DNA of 64,000 bases from Pseudomonadota bacterium. GTDB lineage: Bacteria > Myxococcota > Myxococcia > Myxococcales > Myxococcaceae. Below the pieces are notes generated by a model. It saw only the letters and a list, made by a program, of their open reading frames with translations, was not told the origin of the DNA and did not search any database. The stretch lies in the NCBI GenBank assembly GCA_023423535.1, contig JAFAFL010000057.1, positions 62,001 through 126,000 on the forward strand. Direction: 5' to 3'. Position numbers and translations under genes: made by a program. Below, in pieces: positions 8,531 to 20,641 of this stretch (position 1 is its first letter; the number at the start of each line of letters is the position of its first letter).

Positions 8531-11110
8531 ATGACGCGCGCCCGCCTGCCCTCCGTGCTGCTCGCCCTGAGTGTCCTCCTCTCCGCCGCGCCGGCGCTCG
8601 CGCAGACGGCCGCGCCGCGGTCGGTCCGGCAGCTGCCCTCGTCCAACGGGCGCACCGCGATCCTCGCCGACATGGAGGGGGCGAAGCTCACCCACTTCCG
8701 CGAGAGCCTCTTCGCCACCGAGGAGCCGCTGCTCGATGCGAGCGGTGATGAGGTGTGGGCGGGCAACCAGCCGCAGGTGGTGAAGACGCGCGACCTCCTC
8801 TACGACGCGTACTTCGGGCTGCGAAGCGGCGGCACGCAGCGGTGGCTGAACACGGTGCCGGTCCTCGCGAGCGAGAGCGGCTACGAGGAGGGCACCGGCA
8901 TCATCCGCATCGTGCAGCGGGTGGGGGACCTTGAGGTGACGACCTCTGCCTTCGCGCCGCAGGACGTCCCGGCCGCGGCGTTCGTCTTCATCGTCCGTCT
9001 GCGCAACGTGGGATCGCAGGCGGTGACCGGCGTGAGCCTCTTCTCGCTGCAGAACTTCCACCTCGGCTTCGGCAGGCCGGGCGTGACCGAGGACCTCGGT
9101 GAGAACGGGGAGACCGTCATCGTGCACCCGGCGGGCGGGACGGTGGAGATCGAGGAGCGCGGCTTCGCGGGCGTGGTGCTGACCCGTGCCCTCGGCGGCG
9201 CGCCCACGCGGCAGTCGGCGTGGAACCTCGGCAGCCCGGCGGAGCAGAACGGGTGGCAGCTCGTGAATGGCGGCGGCACTGAGGACCTGCCGAACGTGAG
9301 CGGCGGGCTCGGCGTGGCGGACGGCTGGGCGCACGCGTTCCAGTGGGACGTGGGCACGTTGGCGCCGAACGCAGAGGTCCATGCCGGCATCGCGGTCGCG
9401 CATCACGGCGATCCCTTCGCGGTCGCGCAGCTGCGGCCAGTGCTCGAGCCGTTCTCTTCGGTGACGCCTCTGGAGGTGCTCGTTGCGGAGCGCGCGCGTT
9501 GGTCGGCGCTTCAGGCTGCTGTGCGCGTTCCAACCGGCGTGAGCAACGAGGAAGCCGCGCTGGTGCATCAGAGCGCCGCGGTGCTGGCGATGTCGCAGGT
9601 GAAGGGCGACACGGTCTATCTGCGCGAGTGGCTCACCCGGGATGGGGAGCCGCGCTTCACCCGCTTCCCGGCCGCGAACGCATCGCAGTCCGAGCCGGCG
9701 ACGTTGCCTGCGGTCGTTCGTCACAAAGGCGAGGGCGCGGTGCTCGCGAGCCTGCCGCCCGGAGAGTGGACCTACGCGTGGATCCGAGACGGTGCCTACG
9801 CGGTGGCGGCGCTCGGGGAGCTGGGGATGTTCGATGAGGCGGAGGCGGGGCTCGAGTTCTACCTGCGCGCCGAGGCCGGGCGCTTTCAGCACTGGGACGA
9901 GCTGAAGCCCTACGGCATGCCGCCGTACCAGATCACGCTCACGCGCTACCACGGCTTCGGCGTCGAGGAGACGGACTTCAACGACTTCGGACCGAACCTC
10001 GAGTTCGACGGCTTCGGCCTCTTCCTCTGGTCGCTGCGACAGGTGGAGCGCGCCGAGGAGGCCGCGACGGGAATGGCGCCGGGACCGAACGCGCTCGCGC
10101 AGCGCGAGTGGCAGCTCATCTCGGAGCGCATCGCGGATCCGATCGTTGCGCTCGTCGATCCGCAGACCGGCCTGCTGCGCGCGGACTCCTCGATCTGGGA
10201 GACGCACTGGCTCGGACGGCAGCGGCACTGGACCTACACGAACCTCACTGCGGTGCGCGGCCTTTGCGACGCGTCGGAGATCGCCGAGCGGGTGGGGGAC
10301 ACGATGCGCGCGGCGCGTTACCGCGAAACCGCCGAGAGCTTGCGAAGGGCAATGGCGTTGAGGCTGACCGATGCGAACGGCGCGTTGGCGTCGAACCTCG
10401 AGGAGTTGCAGTCGGGACGAGGGTACTGGGATGCGGCGGTGTTCGATGCGATCGCGTTCGGGCTCTTCGATCCTCAGGGGCGCATCGCGCGCGCGACGCT
10501 GGATGGGATCGAGGCGAACCTTCGCGTGCAGCGCGGCGCGGGCTGGGCGCGCAACGACGACAGGACCGATCACGCGGGCGCGCAGGACCTCAGTCCGTGG
10601 GGCGGCGAGTACGACAGCGCCGAGTGGCTCATCACAAACCTGCGCGGTGCCGTGGCGCTGCGGCGAGCGGGGAGGACGGCGCGCGCGGATGCGATCCTCG
10701 ACTGGGTCCGCCGTCAGAGCGCGGCGAACTTCCTCACGGTCGCGGAGACGTATGACGAGGGGAGCGGCGCGTACAAGTTCAACGCCCCCATGGCTGGCTT
10801 CGGCGCGGGCGCGTGGGTGCTCGCGTTGACCGATCGTGAGGGGCGAGGCGTGCCGCCCGCGTGTGGCGCGTACTTCGACGAGAGCACGCTTCCGGATGCG
10901 GGGATCGACGGCGGCGTACTGCGGCCGGACGCGGGCTCCACGGACGCTGGAGCGGGCGATGGCGGTCCAGGCGACGGTGGGACGGGTGAGGGTAGGGACG
11001 GCGGCGGTTGCTCCTGCGCGAGCGGCACCGGCGCGTCGCTGCTGCTCGGGCTGCTGCTGGCGGTGGGCTTCCTCACTTCGCGGCGAGAGGTGACTCGAAC
11101 GCGGGCTTGA
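8531..11110 (+). CDS. Secreted GH15-like glycosidase with MYXO-CTERM anchor
   Basis: An 859-residue exported protein. A signal peptide covers about residues 1-24 (cleavage after ALA). A beta-rich N-terminal domain is followed by an (alpha/alpha)-barrel region resembling glycoside hydrolase family 15: WIRDGAYAV near residue 417, SSIWETHW near residue 553 (the Glu aligns with the usual GH15 general acid) and HWTYTNLTAVRGL. An Asp/Ala/Gly-rich linker then leads to a C-terminal MYXO-CTERM sorting tail: CSC, a hydrophobic helix, and a basic end. This tail, known from myxobacteria, predicts surface anchoring after cleavage. Likely substrate is an alpha-glucan, but the family also includes other activities. 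It is divergent from the CarB-like gene, 66 bases away. Confidence 0.8.
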   Translation: MTRARLPSVLLALSVLLSAAPALAQTAAPRSVRQLPSSNGRTAILADMEGAKLTHFRESLFATEEPLLDASGDEVWAGNQPQVVKTRDLLYDAYFGLRSGGTQRWLNTVPVLASESGYEEGTGIIRIVQRVGDLEVTTSAFAPQDVPAAAFVFIVRLRNVGSQAVTGVSLFSLQNFHLGFGRPGVTEDLGENGETVIVHPAGGTVEIEERGFAGVVLTRALGGAPTRQSAWNLGSPAEQNGWQLVNGGGTEDLPNVSGGLGVADGWAHAFQWDVGTLAPNAEVHAGIAVAHHGDPFAVAQLRPVLEPFSSVTPLEVLVAERARWSALQAAVRVPTGVSNEEAALVHQSAAVLAMSQVKGDTVYLREWLTRDGEPRFTRFPAANASQSEPATLPAVVRHKGEGAVLASLPPGEWTYAWIRDGAYAVAALGELGMFDEAEAGLEFYLRAEAGRFQHWDELKPYGMPPYQITLTRYHGFGVEETDFNDFGPNLEFDGFGLFLWSLRQVERAEEAATGMAPGPNALAQREWQLISERIADPIVALVDPQTGLLRADSSIWETHWLGRQRHWTYTNLTAVRGLCDASEIAERVGDTMRAARYRETAESLRRAMALRLTDANGALASNLEELQSGRGYWDAAVFDAIAFGLFDPQGRIARATLDGIEANLRVQRGAGWARNDDRTDHAGAQDLSPWGGEYDSAEWLITNLRGAVALRRAGRTARADAILDWVRRQSAANFLTVAETYDEGSGAYKFNAPMAGFGAGAWVLALTDREGRGVPPACGAYFDESTLPDAGIDGGVLRPDAGSTDAGAGDGGPGDGGTGEGRDGGGCSCASGTGASLLLGLLLAVGFLTSRREVTRTRA

Positions 11111-11175
11111 GCCTCGGCTCGACGGCGACATACTTCCGCGGCCCAGCACCTGCCGGGCCCACCGAGGAGGATCCC

Positions 11176-11775
11176 GTGCAGTACAAGGCCAGCACCACCG
11201 AGGAGTACATCGCGCAGCTTCCCGAAGAGCGCCGCGAGCCGATCACGAAGCTGGTGAAGCTCGTCCGCAAGAGCCTGCCGAAGGGCTACTCGGAGTCGAT
11301 CGCGTACGGGATGATCGGGTGGGGGATCCCGCTCTCGCGCTACCCGGACACGTACAACGGTCAGCCCATCGGGCCCGTGGCGCTCGCGTCGCAGAAGAAC
11401 CACATGGCGCTGTACCTGATGACCGTCTACGGCAACCCGGAGATCGAAACCTGGTTCCGCGAGGAGTGGGCGAAGACCGGCAAGAAGCTCGACATGGGCA
11501 AGAGCTGCCTGCGCTTCAAGCGGCTCGAGGACATCGATCTCGACATCATCTCGAAGACGCTGGCCATGGTGACGCCCGAGCAGCTCATCGCCCGCTACGA
11601 AGAGGTGAAGGGGATCAGCGGGAAGAAGCCGTCCGCGCGTGCGGTGCGGAATACGGTGAAGGAGGCTCCCGCTTCCGCGAAGAAGAAGGCCGCCGCTCCC
11701 TCGGCCGCGAAGAAGGCCGCGCCTGCGAAGAAGACCCCCGCGAAGTCCGCGAAGAAGAAGTCGGCCACCCGCTGA
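11176..11775 (+). CDS. DUF1801-domain protein with histone H1-like basic tail
   Basis: A cytosolic protein of about 199 residues. The first ~135 residues match the DUF1801 (YdhG/YdeI-like) fold: a helical start YIAQLPEERREPITKLVKLV, then ESIAYGMIGWGIPL and KNHMALYLMTVYG. The last ~55 residues are almost only Ala, Lys, Pro and Ser in repeats such as AKKAAPAKKTPAK, like histone H1 or other DNA-binding tails common in myxobacteria. GTG start at 11176 is chosen because it has GGAGGA eight bases upstream; in-frame upstream starts lie inside the preceding gene. Function of the DUF1801 domain is not established. It converges on the DUF1615 gene with three bases between them. Confidence 0.8.
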   Translation: MQYKASTTEEYIAQLPEERREPITKLVKLVRKSLPKGYSESIAYGMIGWGIPLSRYPDTYNGQPIGPVALASQKNHMALYLMTVYGNPEIETWFREEWAKTGKKLDMGKSCLRFKRLEDIDLDIISKTLAMVTPEQLIARYEEVKGISGKKPSARAVRNTVKEAPASAKKKAAAPSAAKKAAPAKKTPAKSAKKKSATR

Positions 11776-11778
11776 GGG

Positions 11779-12954
11779 TCAGCGGCCGCGCTCCAGGCAC
11801 TTCTGGTAGCGGGCATCGACGCTCTTCGCGAACCACGCGGTGGAGCGTTCCTTCGACATCTTCGGGCTGCGGATGGCGACGTCCGGCAGCTGCGCGTAGG
11901 CGGGCTCCTTCTTCGTCACCTCCGCGTACACGCGTTTGAGTGCGCGATACGTCTCGGTCTCCTCGAACCCGAGCGTCTTCTCCGTGCGCACGTCGCGCCG
12001 CAGCTGGCGCTCGGAGATCGAGGGCGCGTACCGCTCGCGAAAGGCGAGGAACGCCTTCAGCGTGTTCGAGTCACGCGAGGCCGGCTCTCCGCTCTTCTCG
12101 TAGATGAGCAGGTCGCCGTCCGGTGCGAGCGCGTGGCCGGTGATGACCGAGAGCTGCGACTGCACCGCTGCGTTGCGCGAGGCGTAGAAGCCAGCGTTGA
12201 AGTCCGCGAACCGATAGAGCGGCTTGTCGTAGCCTGCCGCGTATCCGAGCAGGCGCGCGGTGCCGTAGTGCACGCCTCCCGAGCGCGTGTACATCCGATC
12301 GCGCACGCGCCACTCGTCGAGCTCCTCGCGCGCGCTCTGCTCCATCGCCCACGCGATGCTCACCTGCATCGATCCCGCGGTGGTGATCGGGTTCAGTGCC
12401 TCGAGGCTGCCGCGCCCGAACAGCTCGCTGGCGAGGTTCAGCGCCGCGAGCGTCTTCGGGTACTCGCTCTCGTAGTAGGTCAGCAGGTCGCGGAAGAGCA
12501 GGTCGAGATCGCGCTCGGTGCGCACGCGATCGAGCCGCTCGTCGAAGGTCTGCGACGTCCCCGGCGCCTTCCCCTCCAGCAGCTTCGCCAGCAGCATCCT
12601 GCCGATGCCGGGGATCTTCGAAGCGTGCGCCTCGAGCCGGTCCCTCGCGATCTTGCTGAGGTTCGCGACCGGCGGGTTCGCCTTGTAGCCGGACTCCTGT
12701 TCGATGACCGCGAGCACCTGGCACATCGCGGAGAGGTCCGGATGCAGCCGGTGCGCCTCGAGCGCGGTGAGCACATCGAGCGCCCAGCCCTCGCGGTCCG
12801 GCACCTTCTCCGGCACCAGCCGCGTGGCCTCCTCCAGCGTGAGCTTGGGCGTCGCCGGACCGTCGGGTCTGGTGTTGCGCGCGCAGCCGATCCCACCGCA
12901 ACCGATGAGGATGAGCCCGACGCACGCAGACAGCCTGAACCCGGAACGCGACAT
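11779..12954 (-). CDS. DUF1615-family lipoprotein
   Basis: A 391-residue lipoprotein. The N-terminus has Arg residues, a hydrophobic run and a lipobox LIGC with Cys19, so lipid anchoring is expected. The body matches DUF1615: EEATRLVPEKVPDREGWA near the start, AVIEQESGYKANPPV, and ITTAGSMQVSIAWA, then SGGVHYGTARLLGY and ADFNAGFYASRNAA. The E-x-x-S-G-Y pattern followed by a glycine-rich segment is reminiscent of lysozyme-like folds, so a peptidoglycan-related role is possible but unproven. Monocistronic by position: convergent with the gene on its right end and 48 bases before the broken VOC gene on the same strand. Confidence 0.82.
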   Translation of the reverse strand: MSRSGFRLSACVGLILIGCGGIGCARNTRPDGPATPKLTLEEATRLVPEKVPDREGWALDVLTALEAHRLHPDLSAMCQVLAVIEQESGYKANPPVANLSKIARDRLEAHASKIPGIGRMLLAKLLEGKAPGTSQTFDERLDRVRTERDLDLLFRDLLTYYESEYPKTLAALNLASELFGRGSLEALNPITTAGSMQVSIAWAMEQSAREELDEWRVRDRMYTRSGGVHYGTARLLGYAAGYDKPLYRFADFNAGFYASRNAAVQSQLSVITGHALAPDGDLLIYEKSGEPASRDSNTLKAFLAFRERYAPSISERQLRRDVRTEKTLGFEETETYRALKRVYAEVTKKEPAYAQLPDVAIRSPKMSKERSTAWFAKSVDARYQKCLERGR

Positions 12955-13002
12955 GCCGCCGAGATTGCGACAGCCGCGCCCGGACCGCTACCGCAAGCGC
13001 CT

Positions 13003-13500
13003 CTAGAGCTTCCCCTCCCACGCCGCCTTCAGCTTCGGGATGTCGAGCTTCACCATCTTCATCATCACCTCTTCGACGCGCTTCGCGGCGGCCCGGTCCT
13101 TCGACTGGTCCATCCACTCGTCGAGTCCCGCCGGCACGATCTGCCAGGCCACGCCGTAGCGATCGCGCACCCAGCCACACGCCTCTTCCTTGCCGCCGCC
13201 CTCGAGTAGCCCGTTCCAGTAGCGGTCGAGCTCCGCCTGATCGTCGCAGAGCACCACCAGCGAGATGGCGTGGTTGAACGCATCGAGCGGCCCGGCGCTG
13301 ATCGCCTGGAAGCGCTAGCCCATCAGCGTGAAGTCCACCACCTTCACCGAGCCCGGCGGTCCGCTCGGCGTCTCGGTCTGCAGCGCGGTGACCCGGTCGA
13401 TGCGCGAGTTCGGAAAGAGGCCGGCGTAGAACGCGGCCGCCTCCTCGGCCTCCTTCGTGTACCAGAGGTGGGGGAAGATCTTCGCTTTCTGCAGGGCCAT
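13003..13500 (-). pseudogene. VOC/PhnB-like (3-demethylubiquinone-9 3-methyltransferase family) gene with internal amber stop
   Basis: The frame from ATG at 13500 to the stop at 13003 encodes a complete ~165-codon VOC-superfamily protein of the PhnB/3-dmu-9_3-mt type: KIFPHLWYTKEAEEAAAFY, NSRIDRVTAL, VKVVDFTLMG, then RFQAISAGPLDAFNHAISLV, QAELDRYWNGLLEGG and YGVAWQIVP. A single TAG at 13315-13317 interrupts it between Gly and Arg-Phe. Relatives carry Gln at this spot (G-Q-x-F), so one C-to-T change of CAG explains the stop. No frameshift is present and both halves keep normal codon use, so the lesion is recent, a sequencing error, or read through. Confidence 0.8.
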
Positions 13501-13612
13501 GTCCGTCTCCTCCGTGTGCGTGTGAGCCGTCTGTGACCGCGCGGAGAGCCTGCCTCAGCCGCGCTCACCGTGCAGACGCCCCGGAGAACCGAAGCTCATC
13601 GGTCGTCGAGCC

Positions 13613-13648
13613 GCGCAGGTGGCCCCATCCCGCAGCACCTTCTTCGCC
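13613..13648 (+). repeat. Left copy of the mfd 3'-end direct repeat (attL-like)
   Basis: 36 bases with two mismatches to the copy at 16407-16442, including a perfect 22-base run ending in ACCTTCTTCGCC. On the minus strand it encodes AAKKVLRDGATCA, parallel to the Mfd C-terminus EAKKVLRDLATCA. Similarity decays quickly outside the repeat. Confidence 0.75.
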
Positions 13649-13702
13649 GCAACGATGGCTTCATCCCACCGTATCCCACACGGGCGAAGCGTTCCAGATG
13701 CG

Positions 13703-14542
13703 CTACGTAATTTTCAGCCCCTGCTTAGCGAAAGCAGCACGAAGCTCAGCCGTCAGTTTGAGCGAGTCGACGAAGCCGCTTTTGCAGTTTTTTAGCCGCT
13801 CCAGTGTCTCCCTTTTTGTTCTTGCCGGATGGCTTGAGGGATTTCGGTGCGTCTTAATGAAGTGTCGCACCCCACCTATCGCCGCTGCTTGAGAACCCAA
13901 TTGCTTGGTCGCCGCGAGCAGGTCGAGCTTCTTCGCCGAGGTCTCTTTAGCGGAGGATTTTGGTAGCCAGCCCAACTTTACGGCCTTCGTTGTCGCCGCA
14001 TCTATTTCGGACTCAACTACTTGAGAAGCTTTCTGAAGACCTGCTGAGGGGTCGCCGCGGTAGACAATGTATGCCTCCCGGAAGGCTACTCGCAGTCGTT
14101 TGGGGAGCGCCGAAATTAGCTCATCCACCTCCTTCTCAGGCACACATTGTATCAGCGGTATTGCTGGGAAGTGGCTTACTACATGGCCAGCGGTTGAGAC
14201 TGTCAAAAGACCGAAGCCGTGACTCCTAAGATCCGCTACTTCTCTTTGACCGTTGGTAAAGACCTCCTCTGGACATGCTGCATAGACGGCCACGGGCGAA
14301 GTAGTGTTCAGTAGTTGGAGTGCGTTTAATTTTAGGATTTGAGGATAAACCGAATCCGGATCGACCTCGACCGCAATGGTAGTGTGCTTCTGATAGGTGA
14401 ATTGTAGCGTCGGACTCCACCTGATGTCGGATCCAAGTCCCAGCTGTACGCCTATGCTTCCAGCCTCAAACCGTGCCTTCAAATAGCTGACGATCGATGC
14501 TGCGAGATGCGCTACAGGCTGCGGCAGAACTGAGAGGTCCAT
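13703..14542 (-). CDS. Island protein with C-terminal HEPN-like RNPSSH motif (279 aa)
   Basis: Family not recognised with certainty. The first ~140 residues alternate beta-like and helical segments, with TTIAVEVDPDSVYPQILK (about 54-71), PVAVYAACPEEV and GFGLLTVSTAGHVV, a layout reminiscent of restriction-endonuclease-like folds, though a clear catalytic ExK is not seen. The C-terminal ~100 residues are helical and contain H-RNPSSH-PA at residues 232-240; Arg233-x4-His238 with a polar residue after the Arg fits the Rx4-6H motif of HEPN ribonucleases, toxins of many defence and toxin-antitoxin systems. Third gene of the island operon, two bases after the ParB-like gene. Codon use is visibly less GC-rich than its neighbours. 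An effector role is inference. Confidence 0.6.
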   Translation of the reverse strand: MDLSVLPQPVAHLAASIVSYLKARFEAGSIGVQLGLGSDIRWSPTLQFTYQKHTTIAVEVDPDSVYPQILKLNALQLLNTTSPVAVYAACPEEVFTNGQREVADLRSHGFGLLTVSTAGHVVSHFPAIPLIQCVPEKEVDELISALPKRLRVAFREAYIVYRGDPSAGLQKASQVVESEIDAATTKAVKLGWLPKSSAKETSAKKLDLLAATKQLGSQAAAIGGVRHFIKTHRNPSSHPARTKRETLERLKNCKSGFVDSLKLTAELRAAFAKQGLKIT

Positions 14543-14544
14543 GG

Positions 14545-15510
14545 TTATACCCCGAGGACCCTGCCAAGAAGCGCGTGAAGCCGCCGAGACTGATTCAAGA
14601 ACTCTGCATCCAGTTCTGCGAGCGCACCGGCCGCACTAAGATCCTCAAGATAGTCTGCCAGTGCGCCGACGTTCCGAAGAGCCTTCTTTTCCGCATCTTT
14701 GAACTCAACGGACTGCGCATATATAGTTGCAATGCTGTCGGTTTGCGATTTGTCGAGAGCTGCTTGGATTGCAGTTTCAACATCGGCGATCGGTGCATTG
14801 AGCCGCGCGGGCGACGTAGCGAGTTTCGACAGAAGGCGAAGCTCAAGGACTGATTTGATGTTTTTTGTCTTGTACTTTTCTATCAGGGCGTCGCGGGCAC
14901 TGTTGGTGTCTTGCCTCTCAAGAAGCCCCCGCGACTGAAGGGTCTTTAGCGCGCGCTCCATCTCAATGAAGAAGTCTTCCGTGAGCCGTTGCTGTTTTTT
15001 TGGCAACTCGAGCTCTGTCGACAGGATGGTCTTATATTCATCCGGAAGGTCGAGGAGGAACCTGCAACGACGGATTTGGCCTCGGGTTAATCCAGTTGCT
15101 TCGCTAAGCTCAATTTCATTGGGTTCACGCCCCCGCTCTTCCCAAAAGAGCTGTATGATGCGAGGGAGCTTCATTGCGATCGTGAAGTAGTCCCACTGCT
15201 CGCGGAGAGCGTGGATGTTGTACATTAAAAGCAGGTTCTCTAGCGGGCTCGGCTTCTCCTGTACGAGCGCCGGAATCGTCCTGAGGTTCAGTTTGATGGC
15301 GCATCGCCAACGCCGCTCGCCGTCGATAAGAATGTACCGTTCGGGCGCATCTTCGTAGACGGTGATGGGGACTTGGATGCCGTGCTTTGCGATGGACGTC
15401 AGAAGTTGATCAAGCTCCTGAGATCTGAATATCAGTCGGGGGTTTTCCGGATTTCTATTGATGAACTGCGGCCGCAGGTGCCTAAGCGGCGGAGTGCGAG
15501 TCTCTTTCAT
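14545..15510 (-). CDS. ParB/Spo0J-like N-terminal domain protein of the island
   Basis: A 321-residue protein with a ParB-type domain: INRNPENPR (about 17-25), ELDQLLTSIAKHGIQVPI, then the CTP-binding box GERRWRC at 64-70, IPALV, and the third box ENLLLMYNIHALREQW at 91-106. A helix-turn-helix segment follows (NEIELSEATGLTRGQIRR, about 131-148). The C-terminal ~150 residues are helical and Lys/Glu-rich and do not resemble chromosomal ParB dimerisation domains. ParB-like CTPases load onto DNA and slide; orphan members occur on plasmids, phages and defence loci. No parA or parS-like array is seen. ATGA overlap with the gene before it and a two-base gap to the gene after it make a compact operon. 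Confidence 0.85.
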   Translation of the reverse strand: MKETRTPPLRHLRPQFINRNPENPRLIFRSQELDQLLTSIAKHGIQVPITVYEDAPERYILIDGERRWRCAIKLNLRTIPALVQEKPSPLENLLLMYNIHALREQWDYFTIAMKLPRIIQLFWEERGREPNEIELSEATGLTRGQIRRCRFLLDLPDEYKTILSTELELPKKQQRLTEDFFIEMERALKTLQSRGLLERQDTNSARDALIEKYKTKNIKSVLELRLLSKLATSPARLNAPIADVETAIQAALDKSQTDSIATIYAQSVEFKDAEKKALRNVGALADYLEDLSAAGALAELDAEFLNQSRRLHALLGRVLGV

Positions 15511-16148
15511 TCTTTTGTCCGGGCCCCAGTGTCAGCGGTGTCTGCGGTTGAATCATCGCGCCTAGCCTCGACCAACCGTCCATCTGCCGTCACTCTGCCA
15601 GTGAAGGTCTGCTGCCGATTGTCTTGGGCGCGAATTGTCCAACCTTCCTCCGTTGCGCGTATTTCAACAAGGAAGGCGGATTCCAATCCAAAAGCACGTT
15701 CGAGGAATGAGTCGAATTGCGACCACGCCTCTTGGGCTGATGTCGCTCCTGTGTGAGCCGCCACATCCCACCCACCTGGCTGTGCGGCACCAGCGGTGGC
15801 GCTATCCGACTTTCCTTTGCGGCAAAGCCCCTTGATAGCTTCAACGACGGCGGTGCCGATGATTCGACCCCCGACAGTGAGAACCAACATCTGCTCCCAA
15901 GGAAGATCGGCGCCCCAGCTAAATCGTCTTTGTTGTTCATCGAATACGAAACTAGATCCAGCGACCGGCTCTGTTGCTGCGTCTACCAAGCCGCCAGCGC
16001 TGATGCCGTCCGCAGGACCGAGCACCACTAACCAAGCCTCACTGCACTCGCTTAATTCGCCAGACGGCGTATCTGCTACCCGAACGAATATGCGCTGCAC
16101 ATCGGGAGTGGGTGCCACGGAAATCTCCTTTGACTTCCTAGGGAACAT
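15507..16148 (-). CDS. First gene of the island operon, unknown protein
   Basis: Function not recognised. About 213 residues from the ATG at 16148; a GTG at 16172 would add eight residues and is the earliest possible start because an in-frame TAG lies two codons before it. Features: an N-terminal beta-rich part (QRIFVRVADTPSGEL), a single hydrophobic, glycine-containing helix MLVLTVGGRIIGTAVVEAI in the middle that could be a membrane or glycine-zipper segment, and a C-terminal beta-rich part with WTIRAQDNRQQTFTGRV and a charged Asp/Arg tail. It overlaps the ParB-like gene by four bases. A TATACA at 16192-16187 could be the operon's -10 element, but no matching -35 is clear. Confidence 0.6.
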   Translation of the reverse strand: MFPRKSKEISVAPTPDVQRIFVRVADTPSGELSECSEAWLVVLGPADGISAGGLVDAATEPVAGSSFVFDEQQRRFSWGADLPWEQMLVLTVGGRIIGTAVVEAIKGLCRKGKSDSATAGAAQPGGWDVAAHTGATSAQEAWSQFDSFLERAFGLESAFLVEIRATEEGWTIRAQDNRQQTFTGRVTADGRLVEARRDDSTADTADTGARTKE

Positions 16149-16390
16149 ACTCGCAGCCCGTCTGACGTGCACGAGCTAAATGAGGCTGTATATCGACCTG
16201 CTTCTTCGGAAACGCGATGGCATGCATTGGGTTCAACCACGCCGAAACGACGCCTGTTGGTGCTGCGTCGGCCACCCGTCAAGGTGCGCTCAGGTCGCTG
16301 GTCGGTCGGACTCCCCGGAATCGCGCGGTGTCTGGTGCGAGGCTGGCGGGCGGTCCATGGGTTTTGCGACGCGAGAAGTCGGCGCTCTGC

Positions 16391-19954
<3,564 letters not shown>

Positions 19955-20074
19955 GTGAGGGCACGACGTGCATAAGAAGGGGCACCACCGAGGTCAACGA
20001 CGCGCGCACACCGGACGCCTGCGCAGTCGGATGTGGGACTGGCAGCCTGCCTGCGCATCCGGTCAGATGGGCCG

Positions 20075-20623
20075 ATGCGTCACCTCCTCGTGCTGCTCGC
20101 GCTCGTCGTCGTCACCGGCTGCAAGAACGAGCCGAGGCACCACCACATCGCGGGCCTCGAGGTCACCGCGCCGGGCCACTGGGACGCCGAGCTCGAGCGC
20201 GACGAGGACTCCGCGCAGCTCACCTTCGATTCGTGGCTCGATGACGGGCTGTGCATGGTGCAGGTGCTCGAGGCGGACGTCCCGCCGCCGGTCTACTTCG
20301 AGACGATGAGCCAGCAGTTCGGCGGCGCCCGCGCCTCCGGCACGAAGCACGAGACGCGCATGCTGCAGTCGCCGCTCGGCAACCTCGTCGGCATCGCCTA
20401 CCGCGGACGCGTGCCGGACACCGGAGGCGTGGTGGGCTCCGTGGCGAAGCTCGCCGGACCGGTGCGGCTCGAGCACTACGCGCTGTCGCAGGGCGACCGG
20501 CTCGTCACCGGGACGCTGATGACCTTCGAGGACGACCAGAGGGCCGCGGAGAAGATGCGCAAGAAGTGCCACGCGGTGCTGCAGTCGCTGAGGCCGGCAG
20601 GTGTGGCGCTCGAGGTCCCCTGA
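20075..20623 (+). CDS. Small lipoprotein, unknown function
   Basis: A 182-residue protein with a signal peptide and lipobox (VVTGC, Cys near residue 14), so exported and lipid-anchored. The mature part begins with a His-rich HHH segment then GLEVTAPGHWDAEL and a compact alpha/beta body. It has no motif I recognise; the overall layout (short lipoprotein with one domain measuring small-molecule- or protein-like binding folds) is common in myxobacteria. The ATG at 20075 is preferred over one at 20033 because it puts the hydrophobic signal at the very N-terminus. Divergent from mfd and convergent with the PEGA protein. Confidence 0.75.
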   Translation: MRHLLVLLALVVVTGCKNEPRHHHIAGLEVTAPGHWDAELERDEDSAQLTFDSWLDDGLCMVQVLEADVPPPVYFETMSQQFGGARASGTKHETRMLQSPLGNLVGIAYRGRVPDTGGVVGSVAKLAGPVRLEHYALSQGDRLVTGTLMTFEDDQRAAEKMRKKCHAVLQSLRPAGVALEVP

Positions 20624-20641
20624 GCCCGGCTGTGCTCCGCG

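Noticed and set aside
6911..11149. 1412-residue minus frame that continues upstream of the CarB-like ATG
   Set aside because: Everything upstream of 8464 in this frame is Arg/His-rich and antisense to the GH15-like gene; the CarB-like protein starts cleanly at MAKKVLVLG.
13501..13702. Small gene between the VOC gene and the island
   Set aside because: No frame has a ribosome-binding site or coding-like composition; the only meaningful part is the mfd-end repeat and the short tail behind it.
14545..15510. ParB-like gene as the chromosome-partition ParB or sign of the replication origin
   Set aside because: No parA, parS sites, gidA/gidB, rpmH or dnaA nearby, and the C-terminal half differs from chromosomal ParB; its AT-rich island context fits an acquired orphan.
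16173..16390. Hidden gene or integrase remnant between the island operon and mfd
   Set aside because: Short open frames are present on the plus strand but have no recognisable motif or RBS. I see nothing like an integrase; it is more likely leader and spacer.
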